From Palsa-851 sp963789735 (lineage in GTDB: Bacteria > Chloroflexota > Dormibacteria > Aeolococcales > Aeolococcaceae), in the NCBI GenBank assembly GCA_963789735.1, contig CAWBLV010000006.1, positions 1-64,000 of the forward strand: a stretch of DNA of 64,000 nucleotides. The letters are read 5' to 3'. Under the pieces are notes generated by a model that saw only the letters and a program-made list of their open reading frames with translations, was not told where the DNA came from and searched no databases. Each line of letters starts with the position of its first letter. The first letter of the stretch is position 1. Shown here in pieces: positions 35,388 through 44,846 of the stretch. Made by a program: the position numbers and the translations under genes.

Positions 35388-37655
35388 GTGCTGCGCCGGG
35401 AAATCGCGCCAGCCACGCTCGTTGTCGCGGTGGCGCTGGAGATCTGGCTCCTCACGGGAGTCTCCCTCGATGCGATCGCCCGCTTCTCTGCGTATGAGAT
35501 CGCGTTCGTGGCGCTTCCCGGGGTGGCCGTGCTCTGGGCCTTGCGAGGGCGCCCGCGAGGACTCCTCGAGTCGGTCGGGTTCGGAATGCCGATCGGCTAC
35601 GCCCTGGAGATTCTCGCTTTCAGCGGCACGGCGGCCGCCGGCAAGCGCAGCCTCTTCCTCCTCTATCCCGTAGCAGCGGTTGCGATCAGTGCGCTCGCAA
35701 TCTGGCTTCGCCGGCGCAGATCTGCGGCAGCGGCGACGTCCACCGCTACCGAGCCGATGTCGAACCGGGTCGTGTGGATGGCCGCCCTGGCACTGTCCGC
35801 CGGTCTGATCTACATGGCGGTGATGTTCATCCCGCAGGCTCCCTTGCCGTCCGAGCAGATGTCGGTTTCGTACGTCCCCGATTTCGTGTACGAGATGAGC
35901 AAGACCGCAGAGGTCCTCTACCACTGGCCGCCGACGAATCCCGGCCTGTCGGGGGTTCCGCTGCCCTACGAGTGGTTCCTGTTCTTCCATATGGCGGCGG
36001 TGAGCCAGGTGACACATCTGGGGATTCCCGTCATCGCCCTGCGCCTCGACTTCGTGCCACTCCTGCTCATCGTCGGATGTCAGCTGCTGATGGTCGGTCG
36101 AGCAGTTGCAGGCACTGCGGCGGTCGGCGTGATTGCGATCGTGGTGGTGTTTCTCCTCGGACCCCTCGATCTCACGACAGACGCATCGGGGCCCCCGTTT
36201 TTCAGCGTCTTCAGCACGCAGCTCTGGGAAAGCTGGACATTTCCGTTCGGGCTCATCTTCTTCCTGCCACTCCTGGCGCTTATCGCGGAGCGCCTGAGCG
36301 CCGCCACATGGCGCACGCGAAACGATCTCGCCGCCTGGGTGTTGATCGCGCTCCTGATGGTTGGGGCTTCCGGAGCGAAGGCCACCATTCTGCCGGTGCT
36401 CCTCGCCGGCACCTGTCTGTACACGGTCTGCGTCTGCATCAGCCGACGCCGCCTACCACGACCGCAATTCCTCGTGGCGTTGGCTCTGGAGGCCGTGATC
36501 TTTGTGAGCACGTTCCTGATCATCTATCGCGGCGGTGCGCCCTTCACCGTGTTCGGACCGCTCGTGTCACTGGGTCAGACGCTTCCCGTCGTGGACATCA
36601 CTCAGAGCGCGATGCCCGCGGCGGTGCGAGCGATTGCGTTGCCGTTGGCGTATGCGGCAGGCCTCGCAGGAATGTTGCTTCCGCTCGCGGGACTGCTGTA
36701 CATGCTTCGGCGGCGGCACCGCAGCAGACTGCGTCGTTATGCGCTGTGCCTGAGCATGCTTGGTGCCGGCCTGATCATCGCCAACCTCTTCCACCAGTTG
36801 GGCTACAGCGAGCTGTACTTTCAAGACACGGGCTACGTCGCGGCGTGCATCGTTGCGGCGGACGGCCTGCGCCTCGCCTGGCTGGATATCGGCCATGCAC
36901 TGCCGTTGTCGAGACGCTTCGTTGCGGTCGCGACTGGATGCTGGATGGCAGCGCTGATCGCACTCGTCATCGCGACGACATCGTCGAACCAATCGCAGGT
37001 CGCGGCCGTTCGTTACGCGGTGCTCATTGCCGGCGGCGTCATTTTCGTGGCGGGCTGCTTCCTGATCACCAGGATGCGCAGGCACTCCACCTCGGGCGTG
37101 CTCGGATTCGGGCTGATTCCGATCCTTGCCGCGTCCGCGCTGGCCTCACCAATCGAACTCGCACCAACCGCCGGACGCATCATAGGTGCCATTCCAACCG
37201 CGTATGCGGCCACAAGCCAGCCCGCCGTCCGCGGCCTGACGCCCGACCTGCTCAAGGCACTTCACTGGCTCAAGGCGCACACATCGGTCGACGCCGTGAT
37301 CGCTGTCAGCAACCACTGGCTCGACTCAGCGAATACCAATGGCCGCTACTACTACTATTCCGCATTCTCTGAACGCCAGGTGTTCATCGAGGGCTACGAC
37401 CCGGTGCGCTACGAGATCACCACGAGTGGCAGCACCAACGAAGGCGCCGACTTCGCGGAACGTCAGTCGTTGAACAACCAGGTGTTCGACCTCGCCAACC
37501 GGGCCGCCCTCAGCATCATGACGCAGCAATACGCAGTCCGCTATCTGCTGATCAACCCCGACGACGGTGATAGTGACGATGACAACCCGGCCGTCCTGCG
37601 ACTCGGCACGGTGGTGTTCAGCAACTCGGCAGCGACAATCATTGCGGTCGGATGA
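35388..37655 (+). CDS. Giant polytopic membrane protein, paralogue of the protein at 23345
   Basis: 755 residues from GTG 35388, about 14 helices and a C-terminal outer domain. Strong full-length similarity to the product of 23345: YEIAFVALPGVAVLWALRG, PGLSGVPLPYEWFLFFHMAA, GASGAKATILPVLLAG, QLGYSELYFQDTGYVAA and NGRYYYYSAFSERQVFIEG. The helix pattern is shared while loops differ, so the two copies have diverged for function or acceptor. A GT-C role is inferred from the loop layout and neighbours only. No frame break. Confidence 0.6.
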   Translation: MLRREIAPATLVVAVALEIWLLTGVSLDAIARFSAYEIAFVALPGVAVLWALRGRPRGLLESVGFGMPIGYALEILAFSGTAAAGKRSLFLLYPVAAVAISALAIWLRRRRSAAAATSTATEPMSNRVVWMAALALSAGLIYMAVMFIPQAPLPSEQMSVSYVPDFVYEMSKTAEVLYHWPPTNPGLSGVPLPYEWFLFFHMAAVSQVTHLGIPVIALRLDFVPLLLIVGCQLLMVGRAVAGTAAVGVIAIVVVFLLGPLDLTTDASGPPFFSVFSTQLWESWTFPFGLIFFLPLLALIAERLSAATWRTRNDLAAWVLIALLMVGASGAKATILPVLLAGTCLYTVCVCISRRRLPRPQFLVALALEAVIFVSTFLIIYRGGAPFTVFGPLVSLGQTLPVVDITQSAMPAAVRAIALPLAYAAGLAGMLLPLAGLLYMLRRRHRSRLRRYALCLSMLGAGLIIANLFHQLGYSELYFQDTGYVAACIVAADGLRLAWLDIGHALPLSRRFVAVATGCWMAALIALVIATTSSNQSQVAAVRYAVLIAGGVIFVAGCFLITRMRRHSTSGVLGFGLIPILAASALASPIELAPTAGRIIGAIPTAYAATSQPAVRGLTPDLLKALHWLKAHTSVDAVIAVSNHWLDSANTNGRYYYYSAFSERQVFIEGYDPVRYEITTSGSTNEGADFAERQSLNNQVFDLANRAALSIMTQQYAVRYLLINPDDGDSDDDNPAVLRLGTVVFSNSAATIIAVG

Positions 37656-37761
37656 CGGCGCCCGGACACGCCCGTATCGTCGTCGGATGGCTCGCGTATC
37701 TGCCTCTCCGATCGGGGCCTTCGATGGGCGCAATCGCACGACCAGCGTGTAGGCTACTTTG

Positions 37762-39138
37762 ATGATCGCCCAGAAAGTTCCGGGCGCCACGGTCGCGGCC
37801 GGCCGGCGAGGAATCCTTGCCTCAGAGCGAAAACTGCTCCTCGCGGCGGGCGATACGCTCCTCGTTGCCGCCTCGCTGATCATCGCGTTCAATCTCCGAT
37901 CTGGACCGATCCAGCACGCCGCGCTCACCATTCCGTGGCTCGGAGTTGTCCTCGTCACCGCCATCTGGCTCGCGTCCGCACTCGTCGTCGACGCATATGA
38001 CCTCCACGCCGCCGTCAGCGTTCGGGCGATCTTTCGCGTTGTCGCGACGACGGTCACGCTTGAGACGATTGCACTGCTCGTCGTCTTCTTCGTTGCGCCC
38101 TATGGGGTGACCCGGCCGACCATCCTCATCTGGGTCCCAGTGGCAGCCCTCACCGTCCTGTGCTGGAGGCTGCTCTACCGGCGGGTGTTCGCTCAGGCAA
38201 TCTTCGCCGGCCGGATCGTGCTGGTGGCCGACCCCGAGACGATCGACCGGGTCTGGGGAGAGGTCGAGGAGCAGTTGGCGGGGCTGTACCGGGTGGTCGG
38301 TACCATCCACCCGGCCGACATCGACGCCGGGAGCCGGTTGACATTGGCGGCCGCCGCCCGAGACGCCGACCAGATCGTGCTCGGAGCTGAGGAGGATCTG
38401 CCCACTGATTTGTTTGCGAGCCTCGTCGATTGCTACGACCGCGGGCTCGTCGTCCGATCCATCGCCGACATTTACGAAGAGTTGACAGGTCGCCTGCTCG
38501 TCGAACGACTCCGCCAGACGTGGCTGCTCTCCTTGCAGCAACGTGGCGAGACCTCCCGTATCTACGCGGTCTTCAGGCGCATCGTCGACATCGTCGCGGG
38601 ATCGGCCGGGTTGCTCTTCCTGGGCATCCTGCTGCCATTTGTGTGGATCGCCGTCAAGCTCGAGGATCGCGGGCCTGTCTTTCACAGTCAGGAGCGCGTC
38701 GGACACTTCGGGAAACCGTTCGAGATTCTGAAGTTGCGCACCATGCGCGAGCAGTCGGATGAGGAGTTGCGCTGGACGACGGAGAACGACGCGCGGATCA
38801 CGAAAGTCGGTGCGGTGCTCCGGCAACTCCATATTGATGAGCTGCCGCAGGCGTGGAACATCCTTCGCGGCGACATGAGCGTCGTCGGTCCGCGCCCCGA
38901 GCAACCGCAGTATGTCGAGGCACTGCGCGAGAGCATCCCGTACTACAACACGCGGCTGTCCGTACGTCCCGGCCTGACCGGGTGGGCGCAGGTCAACTAC
39001 GGGTATGGCGGCGACATCGGCGGCGCCGCCATCAAGCTCTCGTACGACCTGTACTACATCAAGCGACAGTCGGTCGCGCTCGACCTGCTCATCATGGCGC
39101 GCACGGTCTTCGCGGTAGCGACGCTCAAAGGCCGCTGA
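37762..39138 (+). CDS. Polyprenyl glycosylphosphotransferase (WbaP/CpsE type, initiating enzyme)
   Basis: 458 residues. The N-terminal half has four or five helices and a CoA-binding-like domain. The C-terminal catalytic domain reads FRRIVDIVAGSAGLLFLGIL, GPVFHSQERVGHFGKPFEIL, KLRTMREQSDEE, DELPQAWNILRGDMSVVGPR and RLSVRPGLTGWAQVNYGYGG. It transfers a sugar-1-phosphate from a UDP-sugar to undecaprenyl phosphate, starting the repeat unit for the whole island. ATG 37762 is preceded by an in-frame TTG. Confidence 0.9.
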   Translation: MIAQKVPGATVAAGRRGILASERKLLLAAGDTLLVAASLIIAFNLRSGPIQHAALTIPWLGVVLVTAIWLASALVVDAYDLHAAVSVRAIFRVVATTVTLETIALLVVFFVAPYGVTRPTILIWVPVAALTVLCWRLLYRRVFAQAIFAGRIVLVADPETIDRVWGEVEEQLAGLYRVVGTIHPADIDAGSRLTLAAAARDADQIVLGAEEDLPTDLFASLVDCYDRGLVVRSIADIYEELTGRLLVERLRQTWLLSLQQRGETSRIYAVFRRIVDIVAGSAGLLFLGILLPFVWIAVKLEDRGPVFHSQERVGHFGKPFEILKLRTMREQSDEELRWTTENDARITKVGAVLRQLHIDELPQAWNILRGDMSVVGPRPEQPQYVEALRESIPYYNTRLSVRPGLTGWAQVNYGYGGDIGGAAIKLSYDLYYIKRQSVALDLLIMARTVFAVATLKGR

Positions 39139-39150
39139 GCTCGATCAAGC

Positions 39151-41292
39151 TTGCCGTTCCAGGAATTCGTACAAACCCTTCCCGGGGTGGTGGCCGTTGC
39201 GTTCATCCCCGGCTTCGCGCTCGCGACAATTCTTGCGCCGACCTGGCGTGCCTGGCAGCGACTGCTCATGGCGCCCGGGTTGTCGGCAGGAGTCATCGGC
39301 GTCTACGGACTCGTCCTGCACGACGTCCATATCCCATTCGAGCCGATCACCGTACTTCCCGTTCTTGTCGTTCTCGCACTGGCAGCAGTCGTGCGCTGGC
39401 GGCTCTCCGAGCCGCAGTCAGCGGGAACGCACCCGTGGTGGGTGCCAATACCGGCCATCCTGGCCGGCCTCGTCAGCGCGGGGGTCTTCGCGTGGGCACT
39501 GCACGGCCAGGTCCTCCCACCGGACTGGGACACCGCGACGCATGGATCGCTCGTCGCTGCGATCGTGCGCACGCACGATGTGCTGCCTCAGTTTCCCATT
39601 CCGCTCGAGGGCTCTGATTTCGTTCGAGCACGATCCGGATTCGAAGCCACTGCAGCGTTGGTTTCGTGGCTCGGCGCACCGTCGGCAGTGGGATCGATGG
39701 CACCGATCATCACCGCGACCCTCATCGTGCTGCCACTGTCGCTGACGCTGCTGACACTCGAGGCAACCGGATCGATAGCGCTCGCGGTGACGGTACCGTT
39801 CTTCGCGGTCGGACTCATCTTTCCTTCCGGTCAGGCCATCATCGGACGGTTTCCAGAGGTCGTCGACGCAACGCTGATCGTTCCGTTTGTTGTTGCGTCG
39901 CTGCGTCTGATACGCGGGCAGATGACGCGGGAGAATGCGCTTCTCTTATTCGCAATCACGACGTCAATCTGGGTGATACACGGGCTCGAGGTGTTCACGG
40001 CAGCGGTCGTGGCTTGTGGGCTGCTCGCTGTGGCCATCGTCGTCGCCGTTCGTGAAGCGCCTCGACCCGCGCTCATCCGATTGGTCATCGCCGCGGTCGC
40101 TGTTCTCGGCGGCGCACTGCTCGTCACCGTGGTCACGCGAATACCCGCGTTACCCCCACTGACGCACACCGAGCCACTGGCATACGCCCTCTCGGCGGCG
40201 CACATGCCGCTCAAACCGCACCACATCCTGGTGCTCATTGCTCAGACGGATCTCATCGGCCCGGTGGCCCTGATCCTCTACGGCATCGGTGTCGTCGCGA
40301 TGCTCATCCGCCGCAGGATGCTGTGGGTGCTCGTCGCGCAAGTCCTCCTCTTTCTGCTGATGGCCGACGATCTGTATCTCCACTATCTCAACCGCCTCTG
40401 GAATGTCATCTATCCTTGGGGCGACACAGACCGGATCCTGGGCGTGCAGTACTTCCTGATCCCGCTGGTGCTGGCGTTCGGTCTTTTTTCGCTCTGGGAC
40501 CTCATGCGCTGGTTGTCGCGGACTCGACGCATGTGGATCGGTGTGTCCGTCGCCGCGATTGTTCTGGTCCTGATCGCGATCGTCGCGCGACGGCCGCTGG
40601 AACAGGAATGGACGAAGTTCTGGGAACCAAACTCCGTTGTGTTGTACCCACTCGGTCTGTTCAACCAGATAACCAACTTCCGGCAGTGGATCGTTCCCGG
40701 TGCGATCGCGGCAGCGGCCGGTGTCGTTGCGTGGGTGGCAACGATCCGCGCGGTGAGGATTCCATCGTCGGTTCGCGAACGCCTTGTTGGCGTAGCGCAG
40801 CACCTTGACGCTGCGGGCGTGGCGCTCGGCGCCCTCGCGGTGCTCGCGCTGGTGGTCGGCGCTGCAGCCGACGCCAGCACCTACAGGAACGAGATTGCGA
40901 CGCGATCGCTGGTATCCCCGGCGGATGTCAGCGTCATGGCAGCGATGTCGAAGGCGCTGCCGAAGGGATCACTCGTGCTGACCAACGGCGGCAACGATGC
41001 GGGGATGTGGATGGCCGGCCTGACCGATCTCACCCCGCTCGTCCCCGATGGATACTCCGACCTCGCGCTCGACGATCCCTATGAGCTCGCTCTCCAGTAC
41101 GCGTGCAGCGACCCTGCAACAGCGGAGGCGGATGTCACACGCGCTGACGCCGTCTTTGTCGGCGCACTGTCGATCGCATCGCCGCTGTACCGCTGGAATG
41201 TCGGCTGTCTGGAACGCCTTCCCAACCTTCGCCTGATCGCGTCGGCCCCGTACGACGGGACAATCGCTGCCGGCTTCGTGGTCGTCAAGTAG
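39151..41292 (+). CDS. Large membrane protein, DUF6541-like
   Basis: 713 residues, about 14 helices. The opening VVAVAFIPGFALATILAP and the loop LPPDWDTATHGSLVAAIVR with a Trp-Asp and a His are typical of DUF6541 proteins, which are GT-C-like and of unknown activity. The C-terminal part is an outer domain with MAAMSKALPKGSLVLTNGGN. The start is probably TTG 39151, 12 bases after the initiating transferase, so the two are co-transcribed; no clear ribosome site. Last gene of the island. Confidence 0.6.
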   Translation: MPFQEFVQTLPGVVAVAFIPGFALATILAPTWRAWQRLLMAPGLSAGVIGVYGLVLHDVHIPFEPITVLPVLVVLALAAVVRWRLSEPQSAGTHPWWVPIPAILAGLVSAGVFAWALHGQVLPPDWDTATHGSLVAAIVRTHDVLPQFPIPLEGSDFVRARSGFEATAALVSWLGAPSAVGSMAPIITATLIVLPLSLTLLTLEATGSIALAVTVPFFAVGLIFPSGQAIIGRFPEVVDATLIVPFVVASLRLIRGQMTRENALLLFAITTSIWVIHGLEVFTAAVVACGLLAVAIVVAVREAPRPALIRLVIAAVAVLGGALLVTVVTRIPALPPLTHTEPLAYALSAAHMPLKPHHILVLIAQTDLIGPVALILYGIGVVAMLIRRRMLWVLVAQVLLFLLMADDLYLHYLNRLWNVIYPWGDTDRILGVQYFLIPLVLAFGLFSLWDLMRWLSRTRRMWIGVSVAAIVLVLIAIVARRPLEQEWTKFWEPNSVVLYPLGLFNQITNFRQWIVPGAIAAAAGVVAWVATIRAVRIPSSVRERLVGVAQHLDAAGVALGALAVLALVVGAAADASTYRNEIATRSLVSPADVSVMAAMSKALPKGSLVLTNGGNDAGMWMAGLTDLTPLVPDGYSDLALDDPYELALQYACSDPATAEADVTRADAVFVGALSIASPLYRWNVGCLERLPNLRLIASAPYDGTIAAGFVVVK

Positions 41293-41695
41293 CCGCGCCG
41301 GCGTACGTCCCGAAACTCCAGATCACGCCTTCGGGGTCCCGCGCCGTGAAGTCGCGAGATCCGTAGTCCTGGTCATGCAACTCGCGGATGATCGTGGCGC
41401 CGTGTGCCGTCGCGCGTTGGTACAGCGCATCGGGGTCGGTGACCACGACGTAGATGGCACCGACGCCCGGAGGGAGATCGACGATGCCACTGTCCGCGCG
41501 GACGCTGCCGAGCATGACCCCGCCACCCTCCGGCCAGCGCAGCTCCGCATGTTCGACCACCGTGCCGTCCTCGTTTCGGTACACGACGATCTCCTCGAAC
41601 CCGAACGCCGCGACGAGGAAGGCAATGGCGGCGTTGGCGTCGCGATACAAGAGCGACGGCCAGATAGCGGTGCGTGCAGCGGGTGTTGTAGTCAT
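41285..41695 (-). CDS. VOC-fold (glyoxalase-like) protein
   Basis: 136 residues: AIWPSLLYRDANAAIAFLVA, YRNEDGTVVEHAELRWPEGG and a C-terminal FTARDPEGVIWSFGTY. No cofactor or substrate can be assigned. ATG 41695 overlaps the stop of the AraC-type regulator upstream (ATGA), so the two are one transcript and the VOC protein is a likely target or partner of that regulator. Its 3' end overlaps the end of the convergent DUF6541-like gene by 8 bases. Confidence 0.75.
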   Translation of the reverse strand: MTTTPAARTAIWPSLLYRDANAAIAFLVAAFGFEEIVVYRNEDGTVVEHAELRWPEGGGVMLGSVRADSGIVDLPPGVGAIYVVVTDPDALYQRATAHGATIIRELHDQDYGSRDFTARDPEGVIWSFGTYAGAAT

Positions 41696-42531
41696 GCCGG
41701 TGAGAATGCATCCTCCTCGATATCCGCGGCTTGGAAAAATCGGACTCCCTCGTCTGCCCACCACGCCGTTGCCGGCTCGCCCGCGAACTGGTTCCAGTCA
41801 CGAGCCATGTGCGCCTGGTCGAAGTACCCGCATAAGGCGCTGACCTGTGCCATCGACATCCGCGGGCACCGCTGGAGGATCGCACGCGAATGCGTGAACC
41901 GGGTGATGCGGGCGACGTCTTTCGGCGTCACGCCGAACTCGGCAAAGAACTCCCTGTCGAGATGGCGTCTGCTCCAGCCGACATCGGTCGCAACGTCGCC
42001 AATTCTCGAAACACCGTGCGACGAGACAATCAACTGCCAGGCACGATCAACGCGCGGTGGCGCGGCATCCGTCCCGCGGCGCTGCCGGCCGAGCACGTCG
42101 AATACGGCATCGCGTCGCGCCTCCCAACTCTCGGTCGTCTGCAATCGGTCGACGAGTTCGGCGGCCACCCGACCGAGGATGTCGTGCATGTCGAAGACGC
42201 TGCGCGCCAGTTGCGAGGGCCGGATCCCCAGCAGCGTGCGCGCCGCCTGTGGCGCAAGGTCCAACTGCACGCCGGCCATCACCTCGCCATACCCGATCAC
42301 CACAGGACGCGTATGCAATCCACCGACGAGCGCCATGAAACTGTCCGGCGACTGGTCGGGGCCGGGCATCGCCACCATCTGGGTCGGTGCCCCGACACTG
42401 AGCACAATCGTGATCGACGGCGACGGCAGGCCGAGGTGCGTCCCGGGCTCCATCCCTTCGTGGTGGTATGCAATGTAGCGGTGGAGCGCGCGGCCGACCC
42501 GAGAATCGGCATCACTCGCGGTGGCATGCAC
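41692..42531 (-). CDS. AraC-family transcriptional regulator
   Basis: 280 residues. The C-terminal HTH pair reads IGDVATDVGWSRRHLDREFF and VSALCGYFDQAHMARDWNQF, the usual AraC double helix-turn-helix. The N-terminal domain (EPGTHLGLPSPSITIVLSV) is the small-molecule-sensing type common in proteins coupled to VOC genes. It probably controls its own operon; no operator is clear. GTG start. Confidence 0.78.
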   Translation of the reverse strand: MHATASDADSRVGRALHRYIAYHHEGMEPGTHLGLPSPSITIVLSVGAPTQMVAMPGPDQSPDSFMALVGGLHTRPVVIGYGEVMAGVQLDLAPQAARTLLGIRPSQLARSVFDMHDILGRVAAELVDRLQTTESWEARRDAVFDVLGRQRRGTDAAPPRVDRAWQLIVSSHGVSRIGDVATDVGWSRRHLDREFFAEFGVTPKDVARITRFTHSRAILQRCPRMSMAQVSALCGYFDQAHMARDWNQFAGEPATAWWADEGVRFFQAADIEEDAFSPA

Positions 42532-42586
42532 GATCAGAGGATATCGCGCCGTCCTTCGGCGAATTCTCAGGTAGCAGCTTGCGCCG

Positions 42587-43600
42587 TCAGGCGCTATGCG
42601 TCGGCTTCGGTGTCGGCGGGAGCAATGGCGGCAACCCCTCGAGTTCGAAGCCCCAGTCGAACAGCTGACTCTCGAGTCGCGCCGGATAGTTGGCGCTCAG
42701 CAAGACGGCGAGCAGTCGATGCCCGCCGCGCACCGCCATGCCGATGAGACACGCGCCGGCATTGCCGGTCCATCCCGGCTTGATGCCCACGGCAGCGGGA
42801 TAGTCCTGCAGCAGCGCGTCGAGGTTATGGAGGTGATATGCGGGGTGCAGTGGATTCGCCGCGAGGTCGATCGTCCGCGAATCGACGATCTGATCGAACA
42901 GGGGAAACTGCTGATACACAAAGTCCGCGATGACGGCGAGGTCGTACGCGGACGAGTACAGGCCAGGGTCGTCGAGGCCGGCTGTCGCCGTGAAGTGCGA
43001 GTCGTCGAGGCCGAGCGCGTTCACCTGGGCGTTCATGGCAGCGACGAAACGAGACATGCCGACCGTGTCCACGGCGATCGCGCTGGCGGCGTCGTCACCA
43101 CTGGGTAGCAGCATCCCCTCGAGCAGTTCTTGCACGGTCAATGTCTGGCCTGCTGTCAGACCCATGCGGGTGTCGGCTGCTGACTGTCCGAGCGCATCGG
43201 CCGTCACCGTCACCTCCTGGCTCGGTTCGAAGTTCTCAAGCGCGACGAGCGCGGTGAGCACCTTGGTCAGGCTCGCGGGCGCGAGTTCGAGATTCGGCAT
43301 CTTCTGCCACAGGATCTCGCCGGTATCGAGGTCGATAAGGATGCCCGACCGACCACGGATCGTCGGAGCGCCTGCCGGCATCGGCGACGGCGTCCAGAAA
43401 TTGATGGATGCCGTCCCGACGTTCATGTCGTACCAGGGAGCCGGTGCGCGGGGCGAAGGGCGCACCGCCGCGTTCGCGTTCGACGGCGCGATCGCAAGGC
43501 GCGACGTGGACGCCAGAGCCCCAAACGCAATGACGGCCACCAACGCGGCAAGGCCGAGGCGTGCGTACGGCGGAAGTCTGAACTTCAAGGGCGCGCACAA
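42587..43600 (-). CDS. D-alanyl-D-alanine carboxypeptidase (penicillin-binding protein, DacA type)
   Basis: Trims stem peptides of peptidoglycan outside the membrane. An N-terminal hydrophobic helix at about residues 13-31 is a signal or anchor. The serine-peptidase motifs are SLTK (S110, K113), SGDDAA at about 167 (the usual SxN asparagine is aspartate) and GIKPGWTGNAG at about 284 (KPG in place of KTG). 338 residues, about normal. The two motif changes occur in some active relatives, so activity is probable but not certain. Confidence 0.82.
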   Translation of the reverse strand: MCAPLKFRLPPYARLGLAALVAVIAFGALASTSRLAIAPSNANAAVRPSPRAPAPWYDMNVGTASINFWTPSPMPAGAPTIRGRSGILIDLDTGEILWQKMPNLELAPASLTKVLTALVALENFEPSQEVTVTADALGQSAADTRMGLTAGQTLTVQELLEGMLLPSGDDAASAIAVDTVGMSRFVAAMNAQVNALGLDDSHFTATAGLDDPGLYSSAYDLAVIADFVYQQFPLFDQIVDSRTIDLAANPLHPAYHLHNLDALLQDYPAAVGIKPGWTGNAGACLIGMAVRGGHRLLAVLLSANYPARLESQLFDWGFELEGLPPLLPPTPKPTHSA

Positions 43601-43684
43601 ATCCTATCCCGAGCGAAGCTGAATTTCCCGCCTCCGGAGAGATCAGTACCACGGAGCCCATCGGCGCCCGGACGGCCGGCCTGT

Positions 43685-44326
43685 CTAAGGAACCAGACGC
43701 CGCCGAAGCAACTCGGGAAGCGCATCCCCGGCAGCCACGAGTTGCGGCTGCAGCACCTTCTCCGTGGTCAACGCCCTGAACATCATCTCGATCGTCACGT
43801 CGTGCTCGGGCCGGTAGACCACCGTGATCGGGTCGCCACCGCTGACCAGACCAGGGGTGATCACCCGAAGGTACGGACCCGGGGCGCCGCGCTCGGTGAA
43901 GCGCTTGACCCAGAGCTGATCCTCGAGCCAACCGGCGAAGGTGCGGCATGGAATGCGCGGCGAGGTCACCTCGAGCACGCACGTATCGCCAATCTGCCAG
44001 CGCTCGCCGACGAGGGCTGCGTTGACATCGAGCCCCAAGGTGGTGAGGTTCTCCCCGAACACGCCGTTGGTGAGCGGCCGGCCCAGCTCGGCCTGCCATA
44101 CATCCAGGTCCTCGCGGGCGTAGGCGTACACCGCCTGGTCGGTGCCGCCGTGGGACTCAACGTCGCCGATGGCATCGCCTGCAGCCCCACTTCGCCCGGT
44201 GCCGCGCCCGGGATCGCGAAGTTGAACCGGCTCCGCCGACGGCCGCTTGTCGATCCCAGTGACGCCCGAATCGGCGTACAAGGTCGGCTTCGACCGGCCG
44301 ATGTTCACAGAGAGGAGCGTTGCCAT
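43685..44326 (-). CDS. MOSC domain protein
   Basis: 214 residues. The beta-barrel shows the family pattern: RPSAEPVQLR, VESHGGTDQAVYAYAREDL, FGENLTTLGLDV and SPRIPCRTFAGWL, where the cysteine is the residue expected to bind sulfur or molybdenum cofactor. It resembles YiiM-like proteins that reduce N-hydroxylated compounds. No molybdenum-cofactor genes are near. ATG 44326; the gene faces away from clgR. Confidence 0.8.
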   Translation of the reverse strand: MATLLSVNIGRSKPTLYADSGVTGIDKRPSAEPVQLRDPGRGTGRSGAAGDAIGDVESHGGTDQAVYAYAREDLDVWQAELGRPLTNGVFGENLTTLGLDVNAALVGERWQIGDTCVLEVTSPRIPCRTFAGWLEDQLWVKRFTERGAPGPYLRVITPGLVSGGDPITVVYRPEHDVTIEMMFRALTTEKVLQPQLVAAGDALPELLRRRLVP

Positions 44327-44399
44327 CGCGACCACAGGATAGCTGGGAGCCTTCCCACCGACCCGCCCATGTGCCACTCCGAAGGTACGGTGATATGCT

Positions 44400-44846
44400 G
44401 TGAGCGTTGTGAATTCCGCTCTGAGCGTAACCGCCGATGAGGTCCGCCGCGAACTCGGCGCGGTGCTCCGTGGACACCGCGAGGGCCAGGGGCGCAGCCT
44501 TGGCGAGATCGCCGGCGAGGCCGGCTGCTCGCCCGCGTACCTGTCCGAGGTCGAGCGCGGGCTCAAGGACGTGTCCGCCGACCTGCTGATCGCGATCACC
44601 TACGCGCTCGCCGTTCCGATCGCCGCCGTCTACGGCGACCTGGGACGCCGGCTCGCGGCATGGCCTCAGGAGGAGCCGTCGTGGCCGGTCGATCCGCGCC
44701 GCCAGCTCCGGGCAGTCGCCTCCGGCCTGGATGCGGACTCGCTGCGGACCGTGGCCCAGTTCGGCGCCTTTCTTGCGATGAATCAGGCGGAGCCGGCACG
44801 CCGCCGCATCGGCTTCGTTCCACCCACTAGGGAGGGCACGCGATGA
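44400..44846 (+). CDS. clgR: ClgR-type XRE transcriptional regulator
   Basis: 148 residues. The N-terminal HTH_3 domain reads VLRGHREGQGRSLGEIAGEA and CSPAYLSEVERGLKDVSADL. ClgR-type regulators in Actinobacteria activate clp protease genes and are themselves Clp substrates. Here the gene overlaps clpP by four bases (ATGA), so coregulation is built in. GTG start at 44400, with a second GTG nine bases downstream. The C-terminus ends in TREGTR rather than the small hydrophobic tail used for degradation in Corynebacterium, so turnover by ClpP is unproven. Confidence 0.78.
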   Translation: MSVVNSALSVTADEVRRELGAVLRGHREGQGRSLGEIAGEAGCSPAYLSEVERGLKDVSADLLIAITYALAVPIAAVYGDLGRRLAAWPQEEPSWPVDPRRQLRAVASGLDADSLRTVAQFGAFLAMNQAEPARRRIGFVPPTREGTR

